A stretch of 64,000 nucleotides of DNA from Candidatus Babelota bacterium (GTDB lineage Bacteria; Babelota; Babeliae; Babelales; RVW-14), in contig JABCZU010000006.1 of NCBI GenBank assembly GCA_013289515.1, positions 1-64,000 of the forward strand, written 5' to 3'. This document shows positions 59,505 through 64,000 of this stretch, piece after piece. The notes beneath the pieces were generated by a model. It was not told the DNA's origin, searched no databases, and saw only the letters and a program-made list of their open reading frames with translations. Within the stretch, counting starts at the first letter, position 1. Each line of letters begins with the position of its first letter. The translations under genes were made by a program, and so were the position numbers.

Positions 59505-60773
59505 TCAGGCGGCGCAGGCATTTTTTGAAGTGAATAATGCCAGATTTGCGTGTAAATGGGGGGCGTCGGGCTGTTGTTCTAAGGCCTTCAAAACAGCTTT
59601 TTTGCCAAGCTCATAGTCTCCAACGTACCAGGCTGAAATACCTAATAGGTCATACCGCTTATAGTCATACAACTCCTTTTCAACAAATAAATGATCCGAT
59701 TGCGGATACGGCACCTCTACTGCCTTGCAGGCAAATAAAAAACGTGTATTTTGTTCATCGATTTTATCATAGTGCTGGGCAAGCCTTACGAGTGGCTCAG
59801 CACGGCTTGGACGCATGTTCCAAGCATCAAGATATTTACTCAGCGCCATCTCCCACTTGCCTAATTTTTCGTATACCTGTGCCAGCCTATAACAGGCCAT
59901 AAAATTTTCTTCATCCCAACCAGGCATCATAATACGACGTTCATACCATAGGCGAGCATTGGGCAAGTCGTCTAAACAATCGTATGTTTGTGCCACATAA
60001 AATACCGTACGCGGATCAAATGGGTTACGTTGATATTCTTGCAATAATAGCTTAACATCGCGTGACCATCGTGCTTGTGATTTTTCTTTGCCATAGCGTG
60101 AAGGAAGCCATTTGAAATAGACGTCCGGTGACACTTTTTGCTCAGTAACCTGATTAAGCACCTCATGGACAACACCAACAAAATGTACATGTGCATGACA
60201 TCGAATAAGGCGCGGCGAGTAAAAATCAATAGTATTATTGAGAAGTCGCATCAAATAGGCAGTATGCACATCCTCTTTATGTGACGCACAAAATTGCACC
60301 AGTCCCTCAACATTATGAATATACCACTCTGCATCAGGCATAAGCATAAAGCTAGCTTGAGGAAAAGCCTCTTGGGCACATTGCAGCCCTCGATTGCGTG
60401 AGGTTGCAAAATCGACAAATGGTTCCTGTTTAATCACGGCATTATGCACATGCTTATCTTGGAAATATTTTTTTGTTATCGCAATAGTATCGTCGGTGGA
60501 GCCGGTATCAAAAATGAAAAAAGCCAAAGCATTTTTATCAATGTGTGCATCAATAAAAGGCTGCAATGTTTCTCGGATAACAGCGGCTTCATCCTTTACC
60601 ATGAGCACAACTACCAGTAGTGGGTCATTGTTATTAGAATGTGTAGTAGGACTGTGCTTTGCTTTGTCATCCCGGACTTGATCCGGGATCCATTCAATTA
60701 GTCCATCCACATTAGATCCGCTTAAAAAGCAGGACATAAAAACAAAAGATATCAATAAAAAATACGTCTTCAT
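59505..60773 (-). CDS. GT2-type glycosyltransferase with TPR repeats, exported
   Basis: 422 aa. Signal peptide about 1-20, then an inserted palindromic-repeat peptide (EWIPDQVRDDK, residues about 28-38), then a GT2 domain: PLLVVVLMVKDEAAVIRE, FFIFDTGSTDDT, FMLMPDAEWYI (D in DXD position), FVGVVHEVLNQ, followed by TPR helices (YVAQTYDCLDDLPNARLWYERR; ACYRLAQVYEKLGKWEMALSKY; HLHANLALF). Similar GT2-TPR proteins act on proteins or surface glycans in other bacteria. It lies outside the main glycan block but shares its export feature. Terminator at 59444-59481. Confidence 0.85.
   Translation of the reverse strand: MKTYFLLISFVFMSCFLSGSNVDGLIEWIPDQVRDDKAKHSPTTHSNNNDPLLVVVLMVKDEAAVIRETLQPFIDAHIDKNALAFFIFDTGSTDDTIAITKKYFQDKHVHNAVIKQEPFVDFATSRNRGLQCAQEAFPQASFMLMPDAEWYIHNVEGLVQFCASHKEDVHTAYLMRLLNNTIDFYSPRLIRCHAHVHFVGVVHEVLNQVTEQKVSPDVYFKWLPSRYGKEKSQARWSRDVKLLLQEYQRNPFDPRTVFYVAQTYDCLDDLPNARLWYERRIMMPGWDEENFMACYRLAQVYEKLGKWEMALSKYLDAWNMRPSRAEPLVRLAQHYDKIDEQNTRFLFACKAVEVPYPQSDHLFVEKELYDYKRYDLLGISAWYVGDYELGKKAVLKALEQQPDAPHLHANLALFTSKNACAA
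60665..60693. repeat. Palindromic repeat in the signal-peptide region of the GT2-TPR gene
   Basis: tgtcatcccggacttgatcc followed by gggatccat: a perfect ATCCCGGA/TCCGGGAT-type palindrome, reading in frame as WIPDQVRDD. Same family as 16841-16882; such repeats are known to insert into coding regions in some intracellular bacteria. Confidence 0.85.
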
Positions 60774-60867
60774 ATAATTCCTAAATCACTAATTTTTTTT
60801 GAACGGGAAGCATTTCTTCTGCGTTCCCAACCTAAGCAAATTTTCCACATAATAGGCAAGAATTTTT

Positions 60868-60904
60868 AAAAAAAATGCCCATGCATTAATACGAATGCAT
60901 GGGC
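60868..60904 (-). terminator. Intrinsic terminator of the collagen-like gene
   Basis: 10-bp stem GCCCATGCAT (60877-60886) / ATGCATGGGC (60895-60904) with an 8-nt loop, followed on the minus strand by nine Ts (60868-60876). Confidence 0.82.
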
Positions 60905-60925
60905 GTAACGAATCTTTCTATGTGG

Positions 60926-64000
<3,075 letters not shown>

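Overview
The window is chromosomal DNA of a bacterium that looks host-associated and Gram-negative-like. Many proteins carry Sec-type signal peptides, and one secreted protein ends like an outer-membrane barrel. There are eukaryote-type effectors (a secreted ubiquitin-specific protease, an ankyrin protein, a fungal-type glutamic peptidase), collagen-like fibre proteins, a histone-H1-like tail, AAA/PD-(D/E)XK proteins and palindromic repeats inserted in genes. This mix resembles the intracellular Candidatus Dependentiae (TM6/Babeliae); that assignment is inference, as no rRNA or other phylogenetic marker was examined. I saw no tRNA, rRNA or CRISPR array.

Layout. 0-13 kb: the Mg2+ channel gene mgtE, an RluA-type pseudouridine synthase, a barrel-like secreted protein, and four minus-strand secreted proteins (a 1248-aa proline-rich/coiled-coil protein, a protein with a 309-bp tandem duplication, and an operon of an Asn/Gly-repeat protein with a secreted USP deubiquitinase). 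13-21 kb: a DUF374 acyltransferase, an M16 metallopeptidase fused in frame to a histone-H1-like tail that has its own start signals, a nucleoside diphosphate kinase with an N-terminal membrane segment, a two-helix membrane protein, an ankyrin protein and a GT-C-like membrane protein. 21.0-22.0 kb: a gene-free block of palindromes closed by 49-bp inverted repeats. 22-28.3 kb: a split transketolase, an NAD-dependent epimerase and two AAA-ATPase/PD-(D/E)XK proteins, one flanked by 39-bp direct repeats.

28.5-53.9 kb is the striking part: 22 consecutive genes, almost all for making and decorating a glycan. They include GDP-mannose 4,6-dehydratase, GDP-fucose synthase (fused to DUF1796), a GT10 fucosyltransferase, three NodZ/O-FucT-like transferases (one carrying a collapsed GT11 remnant), ATP sulfurylase/APS kinase, two PAPS-dependent sulfotransferases, two FkbM methyltransferases, and GT2, GT4 and exostosin-like glycosyltransferases. 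Every one, including the soluble nucleotide-sugar and PAPS-forming enzymes that are normally cytosolic, begins with a signal-peptide-like segment. The transketolase, epimerase and PriA genes outside the block have none. The simplest reading is a complete fucosylation, sulfation and methylation pathway working outside the bacterial cytoplasm, either in the periplasm or, speculatively, in the host cell on host GDP-mannose, ATP and sulfate.

53.9-64 kb: the helicase gene priA, a G1-family peptidase, a 58-aa DUF1328 membrane protein, a large secreted protein with an IPT/TIG-like end, a secreted GT2-TPR protein with a palindromic repeat in its N-terminus, and two tandem collagen-like proteins with beta-rich C-terminal domains, the second cut by the window end.
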